Notes under the pieces: generated by a model
The model's input: the letters and a program-made list of their open reading frames with translations, nothing else
The model's database searches: none
Told to the model about the DNA's origin: nothing
Translations under genes and position numbers: made by a program
Part shown: piece by piece, positions 8,526 to 16,462 of the stretch
How the letters are laid out: each line of letters starts with the position of its first letter
Numbering within the stretch: position 1 is the first letter of the stretch
Source: Microbacterium tenebrionis
GTDB taxonomy: Bacteria > Actinomycetota > Actinomycetes > Actinomycetales > Microbacteriaceae
Direction: 5' to 3'
Length of the DNA: 64,000 bases
Assembly (NCBI RefSeq): GCF_903645325.1
Contig: NZ_CAHJXQ010000004.1
Coordinates: 167,041-231,040, forward strand

Positions 8526-10511
8526 ATGCGGGCCGGGATCGGGACGAGGTTGACCTGGGGAGATCAGGATTTCGTGGTGATCGCGGTCGACTATCGGCTT
8601 GCCGTGCTGCGATCGCTGGCAGAGGACAGCGTCCGGGAAGTGGCGATCGAGGAGCTGCTGCGCATGCCAGACGTTGTCTGGCATGACCTCCGTCCTCCGG
8701 CCACGGCGCCTGCTGACGTGCAGCTGCTTGACGGGCTTCCGAAGAAGGAACGGCGCATCGTCGAGGCATGGGCGGAGCAGATCGAGATCGTGAAGACGCG
8801 GGTCGAATCGGGGGAGGATGCCGGGCCTCTGCTTGAGGAGGTCCGAGTCGCGATGTCATCGCTTGTCGAGGTTGGCTCGATCCAGACCGTGCGCCGCAAG
8901 CTCCGGCGGTATCGGGAGGAGGGCCTGCTCGGTCTCATCGACAAGCGTCTGTACAACGGACGCAAGCCGGCACTGGACCCGCGGGTCGCTTCCGCGTTGA
9001 GCGAACTGGGCGCGGCGGGCAAGCTGCGATCGTCGGGCACCCGTCGCCGCACGGTCGATCAGGTGAAGTGGATGCTGGAGGAGGAATACGGGGAGCAGTT
9101 GGACCTGCCGAGTGATCGGACACTATACCGGCGGATCGCGGAGCATCCGACCGCGGGCAAGCTGAGCGGTTCGGCGCGGGCGAGGGCGGTCGAGGCGAAC
9201 AAGCCTGCTCGGGCGTTCGGCTTTCATGGGTCGATGCGGCCGGGGGAACACGTTCAGATCGACTCCACCGTGATCGACGTGCCGTCGCGGCTGCTGGACG
9301 GCCGGCTCAACCGTGCCGAGCTGACGATCATCCACGACGTGGCCACTCGCTCGATCCTTGCCGCTGTCGTGCGTGCGATTGCGACGAACAGTGCCGATCT
9401 CGCGGGCGTTCTGGCCCGGGCGCTGGTCCCTTACGAGCACCGTCCACCTGGTGCGCGGGAGCAGCGGCGGAGGATGTCGGCGACCTGGGCGGGACAGTTC
9501 ATGATCGATCAGGAGCGTCTGGACCGGCATCGGCTGGCGCAGCCGTACGTCTTCCCGGAGAACATCACCACGGACAACGGCAAGATCTTCCGATCTCGGG
9601 CCTTCAGTCGCGGTTGCGCCCGCCTGGGGATCTCACTCACGTTCGCGGCGCGACAGACGCCGACGGACAAACCGCACGTCGAGCGCACGTTCGAGACCAT
9701 CGCGACCCGCTTCGTGCAGTATCTCGAGGGTTTCACGGGCGGGAGCGTTGAACGGCGCGGGCGGGAGGAGCCCACCGACGACACACTTGCACTGGCCCAA
9801 CTGCAGGAGCTGTTGGAGGACTGGGTCGCCATCGAGTGGCAGAACCGTCCGCACGCCGGACTCATCGACCCGCTGCTCCCGGGCAGGACATTGACGCCGA
9901 ACGAGATGTTCCGCGCATACCGCCGTGTCGCCCCGGAGATCCACGTGCCCTTCGAGCTGGACGACTTCATTGGCCTGCTCCCGGCGAAGACGTGCACGCT
10001 GCAGGATTACGGCATCAACCACGCCCGCCGGGTCTACAGATCGAACCGCCTCACCGAGCTACGCGCCGTCGGCGCAGGGGGCGAAGGGGCGACCCGTCCG
10101 TGCACGATCCGTTACGACCCGCACAACCCGCTGTTCGTCTGGGTCGAGCACGACGGGGAGTTCGTCCCGTTCCGGGCTGCCCGAGACAGTCTCGACGACC
10201 CGATGGGCGGCGACGTGTGGCGCGAGGCATGGGCAGGTGACGTGGATGGGGAGCGGGAAACACGCGAGGACGCCGAGTACCTGTCCGATCGGATGAAACG
10301 TGCCCAGTGGGTGCGCCCCGGTTCGAAGCGCAATCGCGCGGTGCGTGCCGCCGAGGTCGATCTCGACCCGCTGCACCTGACGGGCATCACGAAGTCGGTG
10401 TCTCGCGAGGAGCCTGCGGAGGAGCCGGACGATGATGAGGTGATCTGGGAGCGCGGCGGAGGCTTCTCGCTCCTCTCCGACGACGACGGTGTCTGGGACC
10501 GGTTGACATGA
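8526..10511 (+). CDS. tnsB: TnsB-like DDE transposase
   Basis: This is the Mu/retroviral-integrase-type transposase that binds the element ends and joins 3' ends to target DNA. From the ATG at 8526 it has 661 aa. DNA-binding helix-turn-helix segments occupy the N-terminal third (TVRRKLRRYREEGLLGLIDK). The catalytic core has HVQIDSTVIDV (D246), ITTDNGKIF (D350) and KPHVERTFE (E386), which gives the DD(35)E spacing of this superfamily. A Mu-type C-terminal beta-barrel and an acidic tail, probably the TnsC contact, follow. The longer frame upstream overlaps tnsA and is not needed. It overlaps tnsC by ATGA. Confidence 0.93.
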   Translation: MRAGIGTRLTWGDQDFVVIAVDYRLAVLRSLAEDSVREVAIEELLRMPDVVWHDLRPPATAPADVQLLDGLPKKERRIVEAWAEQIEIVKTRVESGEDAGPLLEEVRVAMSSLVEVGSIQTVRRKLRRYREEGLLGLIDKRLYNGRKPALDPRVASALSELGAAGKLRSSGTRRRTVDQVKWMLEEEYGEQLDLPSDRTLYRRIAEHPTAGKLSGSARARAVEANKPARAFGFHGSMRPGEHVQIDSTVIDVPSRLLDGRLNRAELTIIHDVATRSILAAVVRAIATNSADLAGVLARALVPYEHRPPGAREQRRRMSATWAGQFMIDQERLDRHRLAQPYVFPENITTDNGKIFRSRAFSRGCARLGISLTFAARQTPTDKPHVERTFETIATRFVQYLEGFTGGSVERRGREEPTDDTLALAQLQELLEDWVAIEWQNRPHAGLIDPLLPGRTLTPNEMFRAYRRVAPEIHVPFELDDFIGLLPAKTCTLQDYGINHARRVYRSNRLTELRAVGAGGEGATRPCTIRYDPHNPLFVWVEHDGEFVPFRAARDSLDDPMGGDVWREAWAGDVDGERETREDAEYLSDRMKRAQWVRPGSKRNRAVRAAEVDLDPLHLTGITKSVSREEPAEEPDDDEVIWERGGGFSLLSDDDGVWDRLT

Positions 10512-11485
10512 CTCGGGCCATGAATACCAAGCAGGGTTGGGCCGGATTCGTCGACGAGATCCTCGACCGGCCGGTGCCGATGCGCCGGGAGGAGTTGGAA
10601 GCGCTGTCGCCAGGAGACCGGGCGCTGAACCGGGAGGCGCGTAAGCAGTTCATGATCCGCGGGAGCGTGGTGCACACCGCACAGTTCAAGGCGATCGAAA
10701 CGGAGATCCTGCGTCGGTTGATGCTGAACCGGTACAAGTCGCACGGCAAGCTCGGAGTGATCGTGTCGGGGGAGCCGAACATCGGCAAGACGACCACGAT
10801 CACGCAGATCGCCCGCCGCTTCGAACGCCGCCGCCGGGGCATCGGCGCGGTCGGGAGCAACGCGATCCCGGTGATCTACGTGTCCGTGCCGCCGTCGTGC
10901 ACACCGAAGCTGATGCTCGGGGAGTTCGCTCATTTCCTGGGACTACCCGAGCGTGCCAGATACAACACAGGCGAGCTGATGAACACGATCGCCACCCTGA
11001 TCGGGACGTGCGGGACAGAGTTGATCGTCGTGGACGAGATCCACAACCTGAACCAGAGGTACCGGCAGATGGCGGAGGCATCCGACACGCTCAAGCAGCT
11101 GTCCGAGAAGTGCCCCGGGACCTTCGTCTACGCCGGCGTCAACGTGGAGGCCAGCGGCTTGCTAGACGGGACCCGTGGCCGACAGATCAGCAGCCGCTTC
11201 CAGATCATGAACCTGCAGAAGTTCCCTCGCACAGGGAAGGCGAAGAGGTCCTGGGCGGATCTGCTGCTTGCCGTCGAGGGATCCCTCGGACTGCTCGAGC
11301 AAGAACCCGGCGCGATCCTCCGCCACGAACGCGAGCTGCATGACGTCACCGGCGGGATCATCGGGGACCTGACGAGCACGCTGCACATGCTCGCCATCGA
11401 CGCGATCGACTCCGGCGCCGAGCGCCTCGATCTGGACGTAGTGTTCGGCACCAAACCGGCAACTGCGGCTGCGGCATTGGCATGA
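10508..11485 (+). CDS. tnsC: TnsC-like AAA+ ATPase (transposition regulator)
   Basis: TnsC links the target selector (TniQ/TnsD) to the transposase and forms ATP-dependent filaments on target DNA. This 325-aa protein has Walker A GEPNIGKTT (88-96) and Walker B ELIVVDEIHN (171-180), followed by the arginine-rich sensor region (GTRGRQISSRF). It starts with ATG overlapping the tnsB stop and overlaps tniQ by ATGA, so all four genes are translationally coupled. The size is nearer to the compact TniB/TnsC type than to the 555-aa TnsC of classical Tn7. Confidence 0.92.
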   Translation: MTRAMNTKQGWAGFVDEILDRPVPMRREELEALSPGDRALNREARKQFMIRGSVVHTAQFKAIETEILRRLMLNRYKSHGKLGVIVSGEPNIGKTTTITQIARRFERRRRGIGAVGSNAIPVIYVSVPPSCTPKLMLGEFAHFLGLPERARYNTGELMNTIATLIGTCGTELIVVDEIHNLNQRYRQMAEASDTLKQLSEKCPGTFVYAGVNVEASGLLDGTRGRQISSRFQIMNLQKFPRTGKAKRSWADLLLAVEGSLGLLEQEPGAILRHERELHDVTGGIIGDLTSTLHMLAIDAIDSGAERLDLDVVFGTKPATAAAALA

Positions 11486-12552
11486 GCAGGACGCCGGTCT
11501 CGCCGGACCAGGTGCGGCCGCTCCCAGTCACAGTGCGACCGCTGGCAGGGGAGACGGTCACCGGATATCTTCCGCGACTGGCGGTCGCGAACGCCCTCAC
11601 ACCGACGCTGTTGCGGATCCACACGACCCGGATCTCCGGGATCCCTCCGTACCGGCCTGATCTGGAGCGCGCGGCGGCGTGGGCGGAGCGCCTTGGAGGG
11701 CTGCCCGCCGGGCATTTCGATAGGGATGCACGACGCAACGCGATGTATGTCCGCTGCCACCACCACGACTGGGCGCCGCACCCGTGCCGGCACTGCGGAT
11801 ACACGCAGCAGCCGCGGGTTGCGTGCCGGCGCTGCGCGCAGGGGGAGGAGACGACCGTACGCAGCCGCGGCGGGGCCGTCTGCAACCGGCACCGCCGCTG
11901 GCATCTCGACGGCGCCGACATCGACCTGACCGGGTTCCCCGAATACACCCGTGCCGAGCGGTGCCTGTCCGGATCGCTCTGGAAACGCGGCGTCGGCCTG
12001 GCGACCGGGGAGTTGCAGCTGGCCGCGACCCTGATCCGGTACTGGGCCGCCGACGCGGACCTCCCGCCGCGGTTCCACGAGCGCATGACCGCGTTCGGCA
12101 TCGATGCGGTGGACCAGGACAATGTGTTCCTGACCGCGTATCCGGAGATCGTCCGTCTCGCCACGGTGCTCACCGACCTGTCCTTCGCCAGTTACCTCCT
12201 CACTCCGCGGTTCCGGCTGGCACAGCAGGTCTGGGTCCTCGAGGCCGCCGTGGTCACAATCATGAACAGTTCCACGACCGACCAGCTCCATCGAGTCGCC
12301 GAACGTATCGTCGCCCAAGGGAAAGCGGCGGTTGAGACGGCGAATGGGATGCGTCAGAGCAAGAAGAATCAACGGCCGGCGAGGTTGGAGAAGGCTCTTG
12401 TCGCCTCATCACAACGCCACCGCAGCTGCTTGCTGCGCCACCTCAGCACCGTCCGCATCCAAGTGCAGCCCTATGTACCCGGCGTCGCCGCACCTGCCAA
12501 CCGCGTCCTCGACCGTCGTCGGCCGATGCCCGACACCCTGCTCCACGGATGA
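11482..12552 (+). CDS. tniQ: TniQ/TnsD-family target-selection protein
   Basis: This 356-aa protein has the TniQ zinc-binding signature C102xxC105, C115xxC118, C134xxH137 within residues 100-145, preceded by a TniQ N-terminal fold (PLAGETVTGYLPRLAVAN). TniQ/TnsD proteins recognise or recruit the target. The C-terminal DNA-binding part is shorter than in classical TnsD, so site-specific att recognition is not assured. The insertion point here is inside another mobile element. It is the last gene of the tns operon and converges on the phosphoesterase gene. Confidence 0.88.
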   Translation: MSRTPVSPDQVRPLPVTVRPLAGETVTGYLPRLAVANALTPTLLRIHTTRISGIPPYRPDLERAAAWAERLGGLPAGHFDRDARRNAMYVRCHHHDWAPHPCRHCGYTQQPRVACRRCAQGEETTVRSRGGAVCNRHRRWHLDGADIDLTGFPEYTRAERCLSGSLWKRGVGLATGELQLAATLIRYWAADADLPPRFHERMTAFGIDAVDQDNVFLTAYPEIVRLATVLTDLSFASYLLTPRFRLAQQVWVLEAAVVTIMNSSTTDQLHRVAERIVAQGKAAVETANGMRQSKKNQRPARLEKALVASSQRHRSCLLRHLSTVRIQVQPYVPGVAAPANRVLDRRRPMPDTLLHG

Positions 12553-12563
12553 CGCGGGCGGCG

Positions 12564-13358
12564 TTAGGCTGGCTCGATGTCGCCCGCTGAGGTGTCGAGG
12601 GCGTCGAGGAGTTTGCCGAGAACGATGCGGAACTCGTTATATCCCTGCTCGTAGATGACTGCGTCCATGCCCGGCCGCTCCTCGTTGTCGAAGCCGGTGA
12701 TCACCTGGCGGGCTTCATCGATAGCGGCCTCGAGGCGGGTCTGGATGCCGGGGATGGTGTGGATCCACTCGTCGATGACCGTGAACGGAATCGGGGCGTA
12801 GCCGTGGGCGTCGACGCCCACGGGGAACTGGTGCCCGTTAGCGCCGTGGTCGCGGGCGTGGGTGTGCCCGTGCAGCAGCGGAACACCGTCATCCCAACGG
12901 GGCCGGTGTGCCGTGTGCCGGTCTGCGTCTTGCGAGTCCCCGGCGTAGGGGTAGTGGGAGGCCAGCACCCGATACCCACGACGGGTGCCTTCGATCACCT
13001 CGGGGAGGATCGTCCACCCTGCCGCCTCGTACAGCGGCCGAAACCGTTCGATCGCTCGTTTCGACTGCGTCGCCGGCGAGACCCGGTCATGATTACCCGG
13101 CACCAGGAATCGGCGCCCGTTCAGCTGGGCCGTCAGGGCCATGGACTGCTCGAGCGGGCCGAGCGCCAGATCCCCGAGGTGCAGCACGACATCATCAGGA
13201 CCGACCGCGGCGTTCCACCGGGCGATCAGTTCCGCATCCATATCCTCCACCGTGCCGAACGGGCGGCCGGCGAGCTCGTTGATCCGGCCATGACCGAAGT
13301 GCGTATCGGAGGTGACACAGTCGACCTGATCGAAGTCGAACCAGGGATAGTCACTCAT
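12564..13358 (-). CDS. Metallophosphoesterase (calcineurin-like), Tn7-like cargo
   Basis: This 264-aa protein has the five metallophosphatase motifs in order: SDTHFGH, GDLALG, PGNHD, SHYP and LHGHTH. These bind two metal ions and hydrolyse phosphomono- or diesters, but the substrate cannot be told. The short N-terminal leader before SDTHFGH resembles phage and mobile-element phosphoesterases. ATG 13358 is preferred because it starts just before the first motif and overlaps the stop of the upstream small gene by 8 bases. It converges with tniQ. Together with the upstream small gene it could be a defence, repair or RNA-processing cargo, but this is only inferred. Confidence 0.85.
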   Translation of the reverse strand: MSDYPWFDFDQVDCVTSDTHFGHGRINELAGRPFGTVEDMDAELIARWNAAVGPDDVVLHLGDLALGPLEQSMALTAQLNGRRFLVPGNHDRVSPATQSKRAIERFRPLYEAAGWTILPEVIEGTRRGYRVLASHYPYAGDSQDADRHTAHRPRWDDGVPLLHGHTHARDHGANGHQFPVGVDAHGYAPIPFTVIDEWIHTIPGIQTRLEAAIDEARQVITGFDNEERPGMDAVIYEQGYNEFRIVLGKLLDALDTSAGDIEPA

Positions 13359-13587
13359 CGCGGCCCACCAGTTCGTCGAGGTCGATCCCGAACCGGCGAG
13401 CGACATCCGCCAGCGGGACGCTTTCCCCGGACGCCGTGCGCTCCCGCACGATCTGCGCGATCTCCGCTTCCTCGGCGGCGGCGTCCGTCTCATCGACGCT
13501 CGCGGCGAGCTCGGCCAGCAGCACCGCCGGGTCGACACCGTGCTCCTCCGCCCGGCGGCGGATCTCGACGGCCGCGATACTGAGCAT
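13351..13587 (-). CDS. Small acidic protein coupled to the phosphoesterase
   Basis: From ATG 13587 it would be 78 aa: MLSIAAVEIRRRAEEHGVDP, then a Glu/Ala-rich stretch, ending PLADVARRFGIDLDELVGRD. The last part looks like a short helix-turn-helix or a helical interaction motif. GGAAG precedes the ATG at 13587. The ATG at 13629 and a TTG at 13647 are alternative starts (92 or 98 aa). Translational overlap with the phosphoesterase suggests a functional pair, for example a partner or antitoxin-like protein. I do not recognise the family. Confidence 0.6.
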   Translation of the reverse strand: MLSIAAVEIRRRAEEHGVDPAVLLAELAASVDETDAAAEEAEIAQIVRERTASGESVPLADVARRFGIDLDELVGRDE

Positions 13588-13640
13588 GCACACCCGCTTC
13601 CACGTATGCTCTCCATTCCTCACGGCCATCCACTGTTCGC

Positions 13641-13680
13641 TTGACAAAGAACCCTACTTAGGTGACGCTTACCAAGTAAT
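13641..13680 (+). promoter_or_regulatory. Promoter with DtxR/IdeR-like box upstream of the secreted cargo gene
   Basis: TTGACA (13641-13646) is a good -35. TTAGGTGACGCTTACCAAG (13658-13676) resembles the 19-bp DtxR/IdeR iron box of actinobacteria (consensus TTAGGTTAGGCTAACCTAA). Its placement over the likely -10 region would allow iron-dependent repression of the gene at 13740. The match is imperfect. Confidence 0.35.
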
Positions 13681-13739
13681 TTCTTCCGTCGTCGCGCCCT
13701 GGCAGTGGCGATCCCAACTCGTGGAAAGGGCCACCGTCA

Positions 13740-14396
13740 ATGCGTCTGCCAAGAACTACCAGTAAGACTGTTCTCTCGTTGTTCGCGATTGTTGCGGCAT
13801 TTGCTTTGGTAACCACTTCCCCTGCGACCGCGTCCGAGTATGGTGCACCGGCTGACGCGACCGTCGATGATGATGAGGGCGTGATCTTTTCGGTTCTCGG
13901 TGACGTCGGAGACGGCGTTGGTTCGGTTGTTACGGATGCAGATCTCGCGGAACTCGGGATCGAGGTGATCCCAGGTACAGCCTCAAGCGCACCGAAGGTG
14001 CAGGTTGAGGCTGCGCCCACCGCGCAAGCAGCGGCAACCAACAACGTACTCTTCCGGTGGAATGACTTCGGTAACCGCAAAGTTGTGTTGCGTTCCCTTC
14101 CTTACAACAAGATCCTCACCAAGCACAACTTGACGTACCGCACCCCACGCGTCGTCACCCAGAAGGCCTCGACACGAACCCCCGACGGTGGCACATCATG
14201 GCGATACCGACTTGCGGCCAAGGAGGTCAAGTGTGATTTCTGGGGGAATAACTGCAAGGTCGTGCGCACGGTCTGGGTGCGAACCGTCGTGGACTTCCGT
14301 TCGTATCAGGGGGATACATACGGAGTGGTGACCGCGTACTGTGAGGGCATTAACGGCAAGTGCCCCGATTTCGTGAAGAACGCCCTGAACCAGTGA
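13740..14396 (+). CDS. Secreted hypothetical protein, Tn7-like cargo
   Basis: This 218-aa protein starts with a Sec signal peptide (MRLPRTTSKTVLSLFAIVAA, then AFALVTTSPATASEYG, cleavage likely after ATA or TAS). An acidic segment with DDDEG follows, then a basic, aromatic C-terminal half containing cysteines in KCDFWGNNCKV and YCEGINGKCPDF, which could pair. The coding sequence is noticeably less GC-rich than its neighbours, suggesting recent acquisition. The ATG follows GGAAAGGG. It overlaps the next gene by GTGA, so a secreted/cytosolic protein pair is likely. No family is recognised. Confidence 0.7.
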   Translation: MRLPRTTSKTVLSLFAIVAAFALVTTSPATASEYGAPADATVDDDEGVIFSVLGDVGDGVGSVVTDADLAELGIEVIPGTASSAPKVQVEAAPTAQAAATNNVLFRWNDFGNRKVVLRSLPYNKILTKHNLTYRTPRVVTQKASTRTPDGGTSWRYRLAAKEVKCDFWGNNCKVVRTVWVRTVVDFRSYQGDTYGVVTAYCEGINGKCPDFVKNALNQ

Positions 14397-14890
14397 CGAC
14401 GACGCACCGACAGCCGGATGACGTCGCGCTCTGGCGCGACGCCATCCGGGAAGCTTCGACCTTAGAGAACCTTCGCCCGGACGACGGTCTCATCCGGCAG
14501 ATCCTGCTCGGCCCAGAAACGCTCGAGTTCACCCTCGTCGGCGGTGAGGTATTCACCGTTCCGGCCTCGGCAGATCGAAACGTGATCGCATCCGCAGCCT
14601 CGAACGCGCTGGGCCGTAGTGTCATCGCCAACCAGGCCGCGGAGTGGGAGCCCCCGGCGCAGACGGTGAACTATTGGTGGGCAGAGACTCTCTACAACTT
14701 CGGCATGCTCGCTCCCGAGGGAATCGTCATGAATCCCACGGTCGTGTTCGCCCGGATCTGGCGCGAAGGGACGGTCGCAAAGATCGAGGCCTACGACGCC
14801 GACCGGACCGCCGTTGCAGAGTTCGATCTAGAAGCAGATCACCCGCCGGTAGACACTGTCACCGACGTGCTCGAGGCCCTTCGCGCATAG
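14393..14890 (+). CDS. Hypothetical cytosolic protein coupled to the secreted cargo protein
   Basis: From the overlapping GTG at 14393 it has 165 aa with no signal peptide or membrane helix. The middle has a beta-rich stretch (ETLEFTLVGGEVFTVPASAD) and a tryptophan-rich YWWAETLYNF motif. The C-terminus is acidic (EFDLEADHPPVDTVTDVLEA). Overlap with the upstream secreted protein gene suggests co-regulation. An effector/immunity arrangement is possible but unproven. It is the last cargo gene before the transposon right end. Confidence 0.6.
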   Translation: MTTTHRQPDDVALWRDAIREASTLENLRPDDGLIRQILLGPETLEFTLVGGEVFTVPASADRNVIASAASNALGRSVIANQAAEWEPPAQTVNYWWAETLYNFGMLAPEGIVMNPTVVFARIWREGTVAKIEAYDADRTAVAEFDLEADHPPVDTVTDVLEALRA

Positions 14891-15082
14891 GGGCAGAGAG
14901 CACCGTCACGACGGACATCGTGCCAACACGGCACACAAGAAGACTTGACCCCCTCTGCCCCTGCTTGTCCGGCGGACTGCAGAATTGATGGCACTGAGTC
15001 CGAGATCAGCGGCATCGGTGGTGAGGCTGAGTAAGCGAGAACTCGCGGATCTCGATCACAACATCATTGGCACGAACTACAG

Positions 15083-15100
15083 AATCACTGTCACCGGACA
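15083..15100 (-). repeat. Tn7-like transposon right end (terminal inverted repeat)
   Basis: AATCACTGTCACCGGACA is the inverse of the left terminus with one mismatch (17/18) and ends exactly at the right CCGAT duplication (15101-15105). Further right-end sites are not obvious in 14891-15082, which otherwise holds no gene that I can support. Confidence 0.88.
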
Positions 15101-15105
15101 CCGAT
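15101..15105. repeat. Target-site duplication CCGAT, right copy
   Basis: This is identical to 7591-7595. One copy belongs to the original E2a tip TGTCCGATCTC. Confidence 0.9.
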
Positions 15106-15237
15106 CTCACGAAAGGTGGCGGAATCTCACGAAGTTGGCGGATCGTCTCACGAAACCTGTCGGAATCTCACGGAGAGTGTCGGACGGTGATCGGCGGCAC
15201 CGCCATCGGTACCTGCCGAAAATGATCGTTTCCGGCG
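15101..15237 (+). repeat. E2-type left-end repeat, copy 1 (in E2a)
   Basis: These 137 bp are identical to 18494-18630 except for one base. They contain four tandem ~20-bp motifs of the form (A/G)TCTCACG(A/G)(A/G)...G(T/G)CGGA, then a palindromic segment CCGAAAATGATCGTTTCCGG (15216-15235). They are read as the subterminal transposase-binding array of E2a, displaced from its terminal 8 bases by the Tn7-like insertion. Confidence 0.85.
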
Positions 15238-15391
15238 AGCTCGCATCCCACGTCCTTAGACGCCTGCCGCTAGTGCTCGCCGGTACCTGCTTTCGGCAGG
15301 CGTTTCTGGCTTGTCCCCCCATCGGGCATTATCCACTCGGAGCCTCGAGGGCTCGAATGGCGATCCATCGACTCGGAACCCGTCATCGCCG
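15238..15391. other. Intergenic, E2a interior
   Basis: There is no supported gene. The segment contains GCCTGCCG...CGGCAGGCG inverted repeats (about 15262-15300) that may act as a terminator for the convergent side or belong to the element end. Confidence 0.35.
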
Positions 15392-16462
15392 CTACGCCAA
15401 TACGTTGAGTCCCAGCCCGATCGTGAAGGCTGCGAGGAGCACGACAGCCACGATGCCCGCGAGAGTCCGGGTGCTAAACGTGGTGCGCAGGAGAGCGAGC
15501 ATTTTGACGTCGACGAGGGGGCCGACGAGGAGGAGGGCGACGACTGATCCTGCGGAGAAGAATGACGCGAACGACAGGGCAAAGAACGCATCCACGTTCG
15601 AACAGATCGATACGACCATCGCGATCAAGATCATTGCCACGATCGACATGACTGGATTGGATCCGACAGACAGGAGAACCTCACGGGGGATTAGCACCTG
15701 AATGGCACCGGCTAGTGCGCAGCCGATCACGAGTGCGGGCATGACTGCGCGGAACTCGACGACGAACTGGGTGAGGCTGCGCCGACCGCGGCCACGGCTG
15801 CCTGACTCGTGGGCGGCTCTGTCGCATGTATCACGGAACTGGTCAGTGAGTAGAGTTCCCGGATCGGGGTGACGGCTGTACAGCCAGCCGATGAGGTTGG
15901 CGATCGCGTAGCCGCCGAGAAGGCGCGCAATCAGGATGCCGTCATCGAATCCGAAGGCTTGGTGGGTCGTGAGAATGACGATCGGGTTGACGATCGGGGC
16001 TGCGATCAAGAATGTGAGCGCATCCGGGACAGTGAAGCCGCGCATCAGCAGTCCCCGAGCAAACGGCACGTTGCCGCATTCGCAGACCGGGACGAACATG
16101 CCCAGGAGCGAGAGCACCATCCGACGCAGCCATGCCCATCGCGGCATCCAACGTTCGAGCACCCCGGCGGGAATCCACACCTGCACGATGATCGACAAGA
16201 CCACGCCGAGCGTGACGAATGGCATCGACTCAATGAGGACGCTGACAGCGAGTGTGAGGCCGTCCTGCGCGCGGGTCGGGAGGGAAACCGGGAAGAACGT
16301 CGGCGCGAAAATTTCGATCAGCAATAGTGCCGCAATCACGCACACGCCGACACCGACCATCGCCCACGCAGCACGCGAGCGAGCAGCAGGAGGTGCCCCG
16401 CTGCTCGCCCTGGTGGTCACCTGCTCCGGGTCAGGCAACCGCGTCACTCGTGCTCGACTCAT
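15392..16462 (-). CDS. YraQ/DUF318-type permease (UPF0718), metal-island type
   Basis: This 356-aa integral membrane protein has about eight transmembrane helices in two four-helix repeats separated by a hydrophilic loop (about residues 205-235, ESGSRGRGRRS). Conserved cysteine motifs occur in VPVCECGNVPFARGL and SICSNVDAFF, as in YraQ/UPF0718 permeases. Members are found in metal and arsenic resistance regions, including the related ArsP group, but the substrate is not established for this type. It overlaps cadD by four bases and is probably transcribed with cmtR and cadD. Confidence 0.82.
   Translation of the reverse strand: MSRARVTRLPDPEQVTTRASSGAPPAARSRAAWAMVGVGVCVIAALLLIEIFAPTFFPVSLPTRAQDGLTLAVSVLIESMPFVTLGVVLSIIVQVWIPAGVLERWMPRWAWLRRMVLSLLGMFVPVCECGNVPFARGLLMRGFTVPDALTFLIAAPIVNPIVILTTHQAFGFDDGILIARLLGGYAIANLIGWLYSRHPDPGTLLTDQFRDTCDRAAHESGSRGRGRRSLTQFVVEFRAVMPALVIGCALAGAIQVLIPREVLLSVGSNPVMSIVAMILIAMVVSICSNVDAFFALSFASFFSAGSVVALLLVGPLVDVKMLALLRTTFSTRTLAGIVAVVLLAAFTIGLGLNVLA

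Larger units (their letters stand above)
7596..15100. mobile_element. Tn7-like transposon (tnsABC-tniQ), 7505 bp, complete
   Basis: The left end TGTCCGTTGACAGTGATT (7596-7613) matches the inverted right end (15083-15100) at 17 of 18 positions. CCGAT is duplicated on both sides. Two further left-end copies of the pattern TGTTCC...GTGATT or GTTGATT occur at 7636-7654 and 7658-7675 and are candidate TnsB sites. The core operon tnsA, tnsB, tnsC, tniQ lies next to the left end. Cargo follows: a phosphoesterase with a small upstream gene, and a secreted protein with a coupled cytosolic gene. I see no disrupted core gene. No Cas gene or CRISPR array is present. Confidence 0.9.

Noticed and set aside
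15101..15190. CRISPR array
   Set aside because: The ~20-bp motifs are spaced end to end with no unique spacers and recur at element ends, so they are transposase-binding sites. No cas gene is present.
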